Assembly: GCA_034620365.1 (NCBI GenBank)
Contig: JAQGEQ010000058.1
Span: 558,001-622,000 of the forward strand
DNA: 64,000 bases
Direction: 5' to 3'
From: Pegea sp. RAD2-039
Taxonomy: Eukaryota > Chordata > Thaliacea > Salpida > Salpidae
This document shows positions 41,762-54,233 of this stretch, piece by piece. The notes under the pieces were generated by a model that was not told where the DNA came from, did not search any database, and saw nothing but the letters and a program-made list of their open reading frames with translations. Both the position numbers and the translations under genes were made by a program. Each line of letters begins with the position of its first letter. Position 1 is the stretch's first letter.

Positions 41762-44270
41762 AATCTGTTTTCTTTATCTGTTTTCTATTTGACAAATTCA
41801 ATGCTTTATTTGAAGCAATAGGAAATTGAAAGTTCTAAGTAAAGTGAAATATTCTTTTTACGTTTTATTTGAAGTGTAATGACATTGTGAATTCGTATTT
41901 GCAACTTAATAAATTAAAGCTGTACCCACGTTTTTAAATAGATTTTTTTCTGTTTTTTTTTTAATTCAAATTATTTATTTCATGAATTCTTTATTATATC
42001 GCAAAAAGATAAATTTGAAAGTCATTAAAAAAAACGTTAACAAAAGAACACTATAAAATATTTTTCAAATTCAACAGATAAAAAGGAAAGTATAACAAGG
42101 AAATGTTATTTACCTCAAAGTATTAGCAAGTTATGAAAAGAACTTAAACCAAATAATAGAATTAAAGCAATTGACACTAAAGAACCAATTATTTAAAAGT
42201 ATTTTCAAGGAGAATTATATCTTTTCAAAATATTTGATATTCGAAAACAAATGCAGCCCACATCTTAAGCTGAATTGTGTTTACAGTTTAATTTTTTCTT
42301 ACTTGTAAAGTACTTAGGTTAAGAAAACAAACCGGAAATAATTCATCGAAGTGATTTATATATAAACTTAGTAAAAAATAACAAATTCTCTATACAAATT
42401 ATTGAATATCTATTTTATACCTTTTTATTTAAATATAATTTAAGCATGCCATTTAAAGCAAAAAATACATTTTGAAATTATTAATCATTCATAAATAAAG
42501 CATCTTTTAAAGCAGCAGTTTAAAAATCTAAGCTTTATAAAAAGGCTTTCTTAAGTATTTAAACAAGTAAAGAACTCTTTCTTAAATATTTAGTATAGAA
42601 CATTATTATCTTATTTCTTTATGTAAATTATTACCAAAATTAGTTATAATAGATTATTAGATATTAAGTAGGAAATAACATTTATAAGGATTTAAACAGT
42701 TTTTGAAACGCAAAGTGTTTAACTCTTAAGTGTTGAGAGTTATTTCTCGAAATTAAATTAACTGCTGTTAATTAATGTGAGAATAGCTTTAATTTACAAG
42801 AATTTGCTTATATTATTGATTATACAAAATTAAAACAATTAACGCTTTTCTTACGGCAATTAAGTAAGAGAACATTTTTTGTCAACTAACTATGTCTTAT
42901 AAACTTCATTTAGCTTCTTATTCAACCTCTTCAAGTTTTTCTTGTGTTTTATAATATGATATAATTTTGTGTATATATTTATTCATCTACTTTATAGACT
43001 TTTTAGTTAACGAAACTTTTTTATTTTTTAATACATTGGAAGGAACAAATAAACTATATTATTCGTTTTTAAATTTTACAGGGTTTAAACAATTTTTAAT
43101 GGGTTAATTATTAAAAAAAAATATATATAGTAACAAATAGAATGTTGAAAATTAATTTGAATAACGAGCAACAAACTTGAATTGAGCCAGAATTCAAATA
43201 CGCTTAAAATTAGCGTTTACCATAAAACTCACATAGAAATTCAAATTGTTATTGATTTATAAATTTCGTATAATTATGCAAAGGTTAAATTAATTTGACC
43301 GATAAATATATTATAAATATTCATCAGCTTAATATTTTGTAAACAACAATCTAAAAAAACGAAATTCACATTTAGAAAATGATGCGGTTAGTAAAATATA
43401 TGTTAGCCTATTATTTGATACACTAACAATTAAATGTGGTAAAAAAACATCAAAAATGTTATAAGTTAATCTGAATAAAATTTATTTAGATATAATTATT
43501 TTAGAGCAAAAATATTGAGATGAGACGTTTGTAAAATATCATTTGAACAAATAAACTTACAAAACATGTTTATTCAAATTGATATATAAACTTGTTAATT
43601 AAAATCAAACCTAAATTGCTTAGAAACTTCTTGATTAAACTCTGATCAAAGTTTTTATTATTTAATTTCAGGGAGTAAGACACAAAGTTTTAATTTTAAA
43701 GTTTTTATCTAAAATTTCGTTAACATAAAGTTTTGAATGTTCTCAAGTTTTTAAGAAGTAATCGATTATTTTTTTAATCACTTAATTGTTAACTTAAAAA
43801 GGTAATCATTTAAGAAATAGTTCTGACAAATTGAACTTTTCTACTAATCTTTATAAAAGTTCAGAATTTAATTGTTTTAAAAATTTTCAGTTTTAAATTG
43901 CACAGCTAACAGCTGATTCTTTAAACTGAAAAATATCACATAGATCTTAGAATACTTGAGGTGCTCATTTCAAAGCTAGATTAAGACAGACATTTTATTG
44001 ATTCGAGCTGTAGAGAATAAATTGTAGAAAATTGTTGGGGTAAAACTGTAGGTGATTACAATGAAATTAAAAGAATTATAAACTTTATCCAATTAGTCGA
44101 GACAGAATTAAAATTTTAAAACAGAAATGAAAAATTAAAAAAAACTAACAGCAAATTTATTAAAAACCCTATACAAGTAAGATAGTGTGCCTATGGGATA
44201 GTTAAAATGAAGAACAGATAAAAAAATTAACATAGTAATAGGAACAAACAAATCAGTTGGTAGAATAGGG
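41762..44270. other. AT-rich intergenic DNA between convergent genes
   Basis: Holds the 3' ends of the small membrane-protein gene (left) and CDC25 (right, minus strand). No other gene is recognised. Confidence 0.45.
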
Positions 44271-46511
44271 TTAATGTAGGTGACGATGCTTGTCTATTGG
44301 ACGTTTCGACTTATCACTTAATCGAGTTCGTTCTTTCTTACATCGACAAAGATCAGATGAAAACCGGTCGTCTCTCATTGTGGTGTAAGATGCCGGCTCA
44401 CAATTGTTCTGAACATCACAAGAGTTAATGGAAGATGAAACAGACTTAAATGAGACTTACAAGGAAAGTTAGAGGTTCATAAAAAGCTTGGTATCCACCA
44501 CGAAGGATGTAGACCTCAGGATAATGAAGATGAGGGTACTGATTTTGACCGCGGTCATACTTGCGTAAGTCACTTGCCATGGTTGGGGCCCGTTCAGAAC
44601 TAAACTCACAATAAAAAACTAGAATGTTGGTTTTGTAGATGGTATCTTTCTCAACCCATAAAGGACGGCTTCCAAAAAAACTGAGAATAAAACAGAAGTT
44701 AGTTGGGTTTTGTAGGAAGGTAGGTGCTGAGTTGCTTACTAGTTAATCATCTGTGGATGATTCCAGACATTAATCGCAGACTTAATGTGACCTCCTTCAT
44801 ATTCGTATGGATAGCGACAATCGATAATTTTAATGTTAAATTTAGAGCTTTCTTGCTCCAAGCACTCATTTAACTAATGATAAAACAGTTGATGCAAAAA
44901 TAAGATTGAAGCTTGATCTTACTGTTTCAGGAGTAATATAGGTGAGATGTCCATTTTTACCAGGTACAGTTGGTAGTTGGAATTGGCGGGAAAAATCTCC
45001 AATCATATCACCGGAAATACTTGGCAATAACACGTGCTTGACACGTACAAAGTTTTGTTCATCAATTGTATGAGCTCTGAAAAAGAGAAAGAAAATTGAG
45101 TATTAGCCGGAAAAAGTTGTTTATGTTTAATAAGAGAGATAAAAATAAGATTAAATATCAAAATTAAATTTAAAAAAGCGACTTAGTAGAAGAATTGAGG
45201 TATAAGGACCTGTTGGTGAGGTAGCGGACATCAGCTGGGCTTTTTTGGAATTTTACTGGAGACGGCTTGGGTTTTGAATGACGAAATGTCACTGGTGACA
45301 GTTTCATGGGTGAACAGTCATCTCCAGAATCAAATAACTTTTTTAAGCCTCTCTTTGGTGGGTTTGGAGATGAGAAATCTAACTCTTTGCGTACAGGAGT
45401 TCCATAATTACAATCAACATCTGGTCGTTTCGGCGAGAGTTTCTCTTCAATAAGGCGATCTTCTAACAGCAGATGGACATTATTATCATCTATTTGAATG
45501 TAATCAACATTATCATTCAAAACCATGTCAATTTGCTACAAACAAAATGAGATGGTTAGAGAAGTCACAATGATGATGAGATAAGAACCTCTTCAGTTGG
45601 TGCTGAGGAAGGCCGATGTACTTGTTTGGCGCATTTGGCGGGAATTTCTCCGGTTTTAAAAAGACCTCTTCGTCTTTTTCCTCGAGATCTTGCTGGGTTT
45701 TTATTTTCATCTTTTTCGACTGAACGTTCGAGCAGTGTTGAGGATCGTCGCATTCGTTTATCGAGCTGAAAAGAGTAAAGGATGATTGGTGGAAGACTCC
45801 AATGACTTCTCTTTACCTTACTACCTCCTCGGCAAGGTGAATTTATGAAAAAATTCTCTAAAAATAAATTTAAATTATGAAAAATTTCAGGAATTTGATG
45901 ATTTCATGGGTGAAGAAAATCATTGATTGGAAAGAAAATCAATTTTTGAAAATAAATAAAAAACGATGAAATTATCAATGAAATGTTTAGAAGTGAAAGA
46001 AAACCCGTCACGGTGGATGAACAAGCAACTGTGCTTATTTCGAACAATAACCGCCAGGCGTAATAGGGTTAGGCGCGTAACTTAAACGAGTTTTTGCCAG
46101 ACAGTTGCTAGTGTGACGTAAGAAGAAAAAAATTCGCGTTATTTGTGAAGCTGGAATTTCCGGAATATAAAAAACAGCAACAAATTATTTACCATCATCA
46201 GATCCACGAAAATTATGATGCGGTGAGGCTGCCCCTGCTAAACTGTCAAATAACAATTGCATTAATAAACAGAAACATAAAGATTTAAAAACTCACTTTG
46301 CTTGATTCATCTTATGAGACAGATGACTTACAGGAGTCAGTACTTGTCGACAATTCGACTCTTTCTGGCTAGACTTACTTGAAGCTGTATCACTAGCATT
46401 TGGTGAGACATTCAAACTGAAAATATTAGTGTTAGATAATAGAATGGTGGAAAGTTTTTTTGAAAATACTCACCTACTTGTTACATCTGTTGCAAATCTG
46501 TCTTTAGACAT
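44271..46511 (-). CDS. CDC25: M-phase inducer phosphatase CDC25
   Basis: A dual-specificity phosphatase that removes the inhibitory Thr/Tyr phosphates from CDKs to start mitosis. Ten exons: 46474-46511, 46297-46416, 46193-46242, 45817-45857, 45589-45765, 45210-45535, 44923-45076, 44740-44873, 44461-44680, 44271-44408; 465 residues. The N-terminal half is a poorly conserved regulatory region with many S/T-P sites ([29 protein letters not shown]). The C-terminal rhodanese-type domain has [34 protein letters not shown] and the catalytic loop C-E-F-S-S-E-R with Cys371 and Arg377, then [18 protein letters not shown] and CEP. The tail is basic. Catalytic residues are complete, so it should be active. 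Confidence 0.95.
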
Positions 46512-47488
46512 GTTTAATTCAGTTTATTCCAGGTGTAGAAAGAAACACACAACTTAATGTTAAACAAGTTATAGTGCAAGAAAACTTTAGTTGAATACCC
46601 AACAAATTAGTTTGGTGATAAAATAAACTATATCTATAAATCAAAGCACAATATGATTAAAACAATATTAACTTTGATATTATTATCTAGTTATTCTTTT
46701 TAAAAGCTTTATATAAAAGCAAACACCTTAATATTTTATGTTTTAAGATTCTCAATTATTATATAAAATTTATATAAATAGAATAGAAAAATTATATGGT
46801 CAAAAAACTAAAATTGAAAAATATATATTTAAATCATGATAAAAATCACAGGAAGTGATGAGGAACTTTCTGTATCAATTTTTTGAATGTTTTAAGAACT
46901 ATCATCTTTTCAAGTTATGTATTTAGTGTTAAATAGTCACAACTGGAAATTTAGACAGAAAAAAGTAAGAAACAATATTAAAATACATTCATAAAGGAAT
47001 TAAAAACTAAAATGGGCCAACTTTGACAAAAATTCTTAGTAAATTATTTTTATAGATTTATTATGGACTTTATAGCAATAACCAGAGCATAAAAGATATT
47101 CAAAAGGAAAGTATAAATTAACTTCAATAAAACAAATAGACAATAATAAATAGTTGAATTATAAACACAAAAAAGAATTGAAGAAGCAACTGCAAAAAAG
47201 TAACTTTTTATGGAACTAACCATCAAATTTTAAAGATTACATTTTAAATATTCTTAAATGACTTATTAATAATACTTCAAAAGTATACAAGTTAGAAACT
47301 TGAAAATATAACATCAAAAATATCAATTACTTATTGATATTTTGAATCATATCAAACTTAACTTTAGAACAGCTAAAAAGTATATTTAAAATAATCTACA
47401 AAACAGATTTAAAAGTTTAAAATTAACTCAAATAAGTTTCCTATAAGACTATTTATATGATAAAAGTTATCCGCAAACAAACTCATAT
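46512..47488. other. AT-rich upstream flank of CDC25
   Basis: No promoter element or exon is recognised with confidence. Confidence 0.4.
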
Positions 47489-47840
47489 TTACTCATCAAC
47501 ATCATCAAAATAAGCTGTAATTGCTAAAACAAACAAACAAACAAATGTAAAGTTTTGAATTCAAATAGTTTAAGTTATTTTTGGAAAATTATAAGAATAA
47601 GAAAAGTATTATTATCGATTGAACTTGTTTAACATCGAAAACAATAACATAAACAGCACTATTTGTTCGTCGACTATAATACTATGTAGAACATCGATTA
47701 TAAATCCAAAGAAATTTTATTGTATTAAAACAGAATAAATGATTAAACTTACCTAAGTTGATGAGTTCTGCATGCTGAGCAAAAGCTAAGAATTTTTCTA
47801 AATTAAAACAGTATTTCAACTGTTTAATGTTTCCAAACAT
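47489..47840 (-). CDS. possible 40-residue microprotein, two exons
   Basis: Exon 1 (47753-47840) starts at ATG and reads MFGNIKQLKYCFNLEKF then LAFAQHAELINL, ending at a strong donor TTAG/GTAAGT. Exon 2 (47489-47523) follows acceptor tttgttttag and gives AITAYFDDVDE and a stop; the phases close. The sequence is amphipathic with an acidic end. There is no signal peptide or membrane helix. Upstream in-frame stops (TGATGA) precede the ATG. Not recognised. It may equally be the remainder of a longer gene or a chance combination in AT-rich DNA. Confidence 0.35.
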
Positions 47841-49400
47841 TTTTGGTAAATTTTCAAATATTTCAAAAAATTCTCATCATTTGAAAAAAAAATTATAACA
47901 AAAAATTTTCACGGATAGACCTTTTTATTTCAGAACTCTTAATACAATGAGCTTGTAGCACTACATCAATGTCACAGTAAAATTTAAAGTGTGGAGTGAG
48001 TCTTTATGAAAAAATTATATGAAAGATGTTGATAACATAGTATGACTTGAAAATAGAAAAAAAATATTTGAACTTGAAAATCATTAAATGACAAATTACA
48101 TGATAAACAAACAGAATTGTACAATAAAATAAACTGAAAGTTTTTACAGCTCTAAGAAATCCCTGAAAATCTGAAATCGTATCTTGGCACTCAATTTAAA
48201 AGTATAAAGTTCAGGATTAAAGGTAGTAATAATAGTACATCAAGGAGGTTTTTGGCCCCATTTATACTTAGAGTTTACTCTCATAAATTGAATCAAGGCT
48301 CCTCATGGTGAAACGAAAACTGATGATATAAATCTTCTAGTTTTGTTCCCAAATAACTTCGAATAAAATAACCGATAGCGAAGAATTCAGCATTAAATAT
48401 AACTGAATATACTTAAATATAATATAGTTTTCAAATTATTTCCCATCAAGAACTATAATCGAAATCTTCCAAGGATTAGTGTGAAGATTTCAACCGAGTT
48501 GGAAAAGTACTTGAGAAAAAGTTGTCAGTTGTTGTTCTAAATTACAGACTGTTTGAAAAAATCTTCGAGAAACCATCACAGAGCTAACAGTATTTGAACT
48601 TGTAAAAAAGTTACTATCAAGGGACCTTATGCAAACAAAAGTCTTCTTCTCTTTACTTCAAAACTTATATATTCTTTTGGAATCAAGTAAAGAGTCTATT
48701 TTTTATAAACTGAAAACTTTAAATCCAAAGCCCATTATTAAAGCTGAGGTAAGTATGAGATATACTCATATCCTAAACACATATTTTCATACATATGTTT
48801 ACATGATACTTTATTTGCTTTAAACCTGCAAACAAATTTCAATTTAAAGAAATATGTTTGTTTTTTAATCAATAAATATCCTAAAAGAAAAATTTCACTC
48901 AGAAAGTTTGTGAACACCTTTTTATTAGCAGTTCAAACTTGAGAATCAAAAAAGCTTTCTGTACAAACAAATCGTTTGCACGCTATGAGTAACTTTGCTT
49001 ATACTGGGCTAAAAGTGATTTAAAATCCAACAAAAACTTTATTAAATGCTAACTATAATATTTAAGCTTCCTAATTAGTAAAAAAGTTAAACTAAAATGA
49101 AAGTTATGATGTGTCAAAATCTTTTTAAACAACTTACTGATAAAAATATGGAGGGTTTTAAGTTTTAACTGCTTTTTTCGTTAATAAAAGTAGCTTACAA
49201 CGTGATTCTCAAATTGTTTATGAGTTTCAGCTTCCTAATTGAATTTATAGGACTAAACAAATCATTTTAGCTAGAAAATATAACAGAAAAAAGCCCAGCT
49301 ATTGAAGGATTTCTTAAAAGATAGTCTTTTTAATTCGTGAAGATTCCAATCATCAAATTATCAATCACTATAAAGATTCCTCCAATCTAAGATATCTCCA
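47841..49400. other. intergenic DNA, nothing recognised
   Basis: AT-rich. A 64-codon plus-strand frame at 48629-48823 has no features supporting a gene. Confidence 0.4.
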
Positions 49401-49402
49401 AA

Positions 49403-50140
49403 TCATAATGATTTTATAAAGATTTTCAGCGCCCAAGAAGAGGGCAGCGATATGTTTCTACTGGGCACCCGGATCACATCTTTATTTCCAACATCCCTTC
49501 TTGATCTCTTCCTCGTTTGCATTCTTTTATAATTGATAACTACGGTATCCACTCCGATTGCAATGGTTTGTAAGACTAGAATGGTCGACAAATCAATACA
49601 TCTTTTATTGATTCCATTCAGATTATATTCCTTCGACCCTTAATCTTGCAGAATAAGTTTTTTTAAACTTTCTTCTAATACAAAAATTACGGAAAGTGGA
49701 ATAGTAAGGTCATTATCTCTCTTGAGTTAGTCGCTCTGTAGATTTTTAATATAGTGACTTAAAGACTAAGATGGTTTCTTAGAGATCTTGTATGCCATCA
49801 ACTCTCTGGAGCCGTTCACTATATAACCGAAGAATACTCTTCTCCTTAGTAAGCTTATTTTTCCATCTTATATGTTAATATAGAAGAGTTGCATTTCATC
49901 TCTTTTCTTTTTCACCTATCTGAATACAGATAGCTGCTAACCTTTTAATGTTCACCGTGAGACTATAAATGGTCAAGGTCTTGGTGTAGAGTTCTACATT
50001 CTGCTGTAGTCCAGATGAGGTATTTGTCAGAACTTTCTGCAAACAAACGACAGCTGATTTTGAAGTTACATCCTGGAGATCCTGGATAGATATTTCCAGC
50101 TTTGTCAGCCAAATTGCCCATCTTTACATAATCTTTACAG
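49403..50140 (-). mobile_element. possible decayed LINE fragment
   Basis: The region is less AT-rich than its surroundings. On the minus strand near 49935-50095 a frame reads GLQQNVELYTKTL and TIYSLTVNIKRL, which resembles the segment after the YADD box in many LINE reverse transcriptases (...FGLTINIKKTEV). Further on, a short frame with a basic stretch YKRMQTRKRSRRDV is not assignable. Many frame breaks; element type uncertain. Confidence 0.3.
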
Positions 50141-52490
50141 ATTTTTTTAAGGACAAACCTTTAACAATAAAGACAGATGCAAAACATCAGATAAAATGAT
50201 TATATCCTAATGTCTAAAAATAATGTTTACTCTAAAACTTTACTTTCAATATTATGCTCTTTTACACACTCTCGTCTTCTTATACATCTTTCTCCTTCAC
50301 ATACATTGGGAATAAAATTGAAAAATCAGTTAAAGATATTAAAAAAGGGTTTGAAATTAAAAAAAAATTTTTACTGAATCGTGAAGTTTTCCTTCGTGTT
50401 AGATCATTAGAACTACTCAGCTGTTTTAATGACAGTTCTGTTTTACCCTTTTCAAAAAACTGAGAGAAAGGATTAGCTTTAGTCTTTAATATAATTTTAG
50501 TATAAAGATCAAGTTAAAAATTTGAAATATTTTTAAGCAAATTTAATTACTTTAAAAGCAAACTTTTGCGACTATTCATACAAGTTTCAAAAATTTATAA
50601 AAATTGATGCAGATATGTTGAACACTTGTTGAAATAAGTTTCCTTATTTTGTTTTTTACTCATCTTTTGTTTAACTTCTCCAACGTATTTGCTTTTTAAA
50701 CGATTTCTTTCTTAGCTCATGAGTTGTTCAAATTCATTTCTTTTCATTAAAAATTCAGAGTTTAATTTTTTAAATACTTAACTTACAGGTATTTCTTAGT
50801 TACAAGATTTAATCCCATCTTTTATTATTAGAGGGAACAATTTCTGGTAATACTAGCACTTTGAGCGACCAAATTGGTTTGTGGGTACCTGATTTAACAA
50901 TGACCTAATCATCAACAGATAACTTAGCAGCTAACAAGCCACGTTTATTTTAATCAATTGACTAATTACATGTTGAGACAAAAATCTTCAAAAAGAATGA
51001 ACAAATTATCTCGTGTCTTCTTTTAAAGATAATAGAATGTCTTTCTAAAAGATATTTATCAGTTTAGCATTTTACCTAAATATGCAAAGTATGCAAAAAA
51101 AATTGTGATGTTATCAAATTATAGCCCAATACAACCTCAATTTTCAGTTACAGTGAAAATCTTTTAACATTTTTTGACAAAATTTTTTCTGGAAAAACAA
51201 TTTTAAAAGCAGAAATCTATCAAAATAAAAATGCTATGGAAATACTGATTTTAAAGAAAACTTATCTTTTTAGTATTTCTAAATAGTATTGTTATAGTTT
51301 CTACCAAAATGATTTCGCGCTTTGATGCATTTATTAATGATATCGTTTCATAATTGATATTTAAATTTTAATAACCGAGTACGACTATGCTTGGTGCTCT
51401 AGAAACAGTATCAATAATAAAACACAGTGAATTGAAAAAGAACTAAAAAAAGTTTTTAAGTTTTTTCCTTTTCTTCGATGTTAGTTTTTCCTCTTTATAT
51501 TTCAGTTGTTTGCAAAGTAGACAGTGCCGTTGAATCTATTTACTGCGATATCTTCCTAATAGCTGACATTAATGCCGTGTAATTTCAAATTGCGATATTC
51601 AATTACAATTTTTAAAACTACATTTACAAAAATGGTTAAATTCTACTGAATACCGAGCTTTTATTAAAAGGGGGGTTCCCTAGTTGTGTTAGCAAGATAA
51701 TACAATATCTTAAGTATGCTAACACGTCATCTAAATTGATAAATTATATTTGGTTATTTACAAAAATTTGCATAAAAATGAATTAATTACTTACTTTCAT
51801 AGTTGAAAAATGCAATACTATGATTTATCAAAGTAATGTTTAAGATATCATTTATACATATTAAGCTTAATACGATTAATTTTGTGAATTATAAATATAA
51901 GTTAGAATGTTTTAATATTTGGTAAACTTTTTTATATTCTATCAATTTTTATAATGTCTTTCGTATTTTTTTATTGTAGCTTATTTAGAATTTCAGTACT
52001 TTTTCTACTTTATTTTGTGTTTATTTACATTATTTACAAATAACTATAAATTCTAATATCATAAAATAATTAATTTCTTTGTTATTGAAAGATACCTCTT
52101 AATTATGTTTTAAACAAGTTTCATATCCAAAAAGGTTAAAGGTCAAGTTTAGTTAGTTAGTTTAAACTGTGCTTAAGTTTTTATAATTTCTAATAACTAG
52201 ATTATTTAATCCAAATTAGTTAACAATTAAGTAATTGAGTTATTTAATAAATGATTAAAACAATTTTTTTAATTATCAAAATTTTAGTTTTAATCTAATA
52301 ATGAGTTATTAAATTAGAAAAGATAAACAAAATAGTTGATATTATATTAATGTTAATAAGCGAAATGCTTTGTTATTATTTAGATTGTAATTACTTTTAT
52401 AAAACTTGGTTTCAGTTGTATAAAAACATTCATAAAAGTTAAAAAATTGATTTTTATTCTAGCAATTTTTAGTTTATATCTAAATAGATT
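50141..52490. other. AT-rich intergenic DNA with a nested hairpin
   Basis: No exon is recognised. A 69-codon frame at 50254-50463 has no supporting feature. A stem-loop lies at 51686-51725 (separate entry). The ALG9 promoter must lie at the right end. Confidence 0.4.
51686..51725. repeat. inverted repeat with nested stem
   Basis: Outer 9-nt arms gtgttagca and tgctaacac are perfectly complementary. Inside, aagata and tatctt form a second stem. It might be the remains of a small DNA transposon or a chance hairpin. Confidence 0.4.
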
Positions 52491-54233
52491 ATGAGGTCAT
52501 CCAAAGTAAAAAAAAGAATTTATATGAAAACTGCACCCCAGCGAAAAGATGATTACTCATCTGAAGAAGAAGAATTAAAGAAAAAGAAATCAACAACTTC
52601 ACAAGTTGAGTTACCAGATGCACAAATTGCTTTCAAATTTCTGTTATGGGCCAATTTAGCAGCCGCTCTTTTTTGTCATATAACAGATTGTGATGAAACT
52701 TATAATTACTGGGAACCACTGCATCACTTTATCTATGGTGAAGGATTCCAAACTTGGGAATACTCACCTGATTATGCGATAAGATCTTGGGCATATATAC
52801 TTATTCATTATTCTTTCACTATAGTACATTTTGGTCTTCTTAATAGTAATAGGATATTTGTGTTTTATTTTATTCGTATGATTTTAGCTGTTTGCTGTAC
52901 AATATGCCAAGTCCATTTTCTTAAAGGAATTGCTTTTCAATTCGGAAATAATGTTCATAAAATTTTACTTATTTTTCTGATCTTTAGTACCGGAATGTTT
53001 ATTGCAAATGTAGCTTTTTTACCAAGTTCATTTTGTATGTATATGACCTACTTATTTGTCGGTTTTTGGCTTTTAGGTCAACTTAATCGGGCTATTCTAT
53101 CAGTAGCTGCTGCTGGTATAATAGGATGGCCTTTTGGAGCCGCTCTTGGCCTCCCACTAGCGGTTGATGTGTTAATTAGACGGAAGAAATTCTGGTTTTT
53201 TATAAAATGGTGTCTTGTTGCTTTATTGACGATGTTATTACCATGTGCTGTTATTGATAGTATTTTCTACGGAAAATTAGTAGTTGCACCTTTAAATATT
53301 ATCATTTATAACGTATTTACTCAACATGGCCCTAACATATACGGTACAGAAGGCTTCAGTTTCTATTTTCTTAATGGTTTTCTTAATTTTAACTTTGTTT
53401 TCATCTTGGCTTTATTTTCTGCTGTTATAATTTGTATAAGTGAACTTGCAATCAAACTAAAAGGTCATCAAAGCCGTCTTCTTCTTCCTATCTTCATCAT
53501 GTCACCAATGTATCTTTGGATGTTGATTTTCTTTCTACAACCTCACAAAGAAGAACGATTCCTTTTCCCTATCTACCCTCTAATATGTCTAAATGCAGCA
53601 TTAGCTTTGGCAACTTTTCAAAAAGTATGGTGTATCTACAAACTCAACAAATATATCAACCAGAGTTGGATTTCTAATTCCTTCATTGTGATTTTCACCA
53701 CAATAGCTATTTCACGAACAGTCGCCTTATATTTATCGTACCACGCTCCTATGGATATCTACAAACCCTTACATAACACCCAATTTAATAGCAACTTCAC
53801 AAAACGAGTTTGTTTAGGCAAAGAATGGCATCGATTTCCATCATCGTTTATTCTTCCTTCTGGTTTTGAAGCAAGGTTTATTGAGTCTGAATTCCGTGGT
53901 CAACTACCAGCAAAGTTTACAACAAAAGGTCTGGAAGGAACTAGTGATTTACCTTCTCATTTTAATGATGCAAATTTGGAAGAAAAAGGAAGATACGTTG
54001 AAGAATATTCCTGCGATTTTCTTGTTGATTACAACAACGGAGTTAGTTCTGAACTTGAAAAGGAATTTTCTAAAGATTTAGTTAATTGGAAAGTGATAAA
54101 TGAAATTGAGTTTCTTGATAAAGACAAATCAAAATCTCTTTATCGAGTTTTTTATGTTCCTTTTTATTTCTGGCGTAAAAACACTTTTGGAAAATATCAA
54201 TTGCTGCTTTCAAAAGATAGTGAGTTTGAATAG
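52491..54233 (+). CDS. ALG9: ALG9 alpha-1,2-mannosyltransferase, single exon
   Basis: ALG9 adds alpha-1,2 mannoses from dolichol-phosphate mannose to the lipid-linked oligosaccharide in the ER lumen. The reading frame is unbroken over 580 residues (human about 611). Family marks: a basic/acidic N-terminus, D-C-D-E-T-Y-N-Y-W-E-P at 66-76 holding the acidic pair of GT-C enzymes, GEGFQTWEYSPDYAIRSWAY, FLPSSFCMYMTYLFVGF, GKLVVAPLNIIIYNVFT, the H-K-E-E-R-F box at about 352, and a luminal tail with CLGKEWHRFPSSF and EFRGQLP. Many hydrophobic helices fit a multi-span ER protein. Unlike every other long gene in the window it has no intron, so a retrocopy origin is possible, yet no frame damage is seen and it looks functional. 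An acceptor-like tctaaatag just before the ATG could end an untranslated exon. Confidence 0.95.
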   Translation: MRSSKVKKRIYMKTAPQRKDDYSSEEEELKKKKSTTSQVELPDAQIAFKFLLWANLAAALFCHITDCDETYNYWEPLHHFIYGEGFQTWEYSPDYAIRSWAYILIHYSFTIVHFGLLNSNRIFVFYFIRMILAVCCTICQVHFLKGIAFQFGNNVHKILLIFLIFSTGMFIANVAFLPSSFCMYMTYLFVGFWLLGQLNRAILSVAAAGIIGWPFGAALGLPLAVDVLIRRKKFWFFIKWCLVALLTMLLPCAVIDSIFYGKLVVAPLNIIIYNVFTQHGPNIYGTEGFSFYFLNGFLNFNFVFILALFSAVIICISELAIKLKGHQSRLLLPIFIMSPMYLWMLIFFLQPHKEERFLFPIYPLICLNAALALATFQKVWCIYKLNKYINQSWISNSFIVIFTTIAISRTVALYLSYHAPMDIYKPLHNTQFNSNFTKRVCLGKEWHRFPSSFILPSGFEARFIESEFRGQLPAKFTTKGLEGTSDLPSHFNDANLEEKGRYVEEYSCDFLVDYNNGVSSELEKEFSKDLVNWKVINEIEFLDKDKSKSLYRVFYVPFYFWRKNTFGKYQLLLSKDSEFE

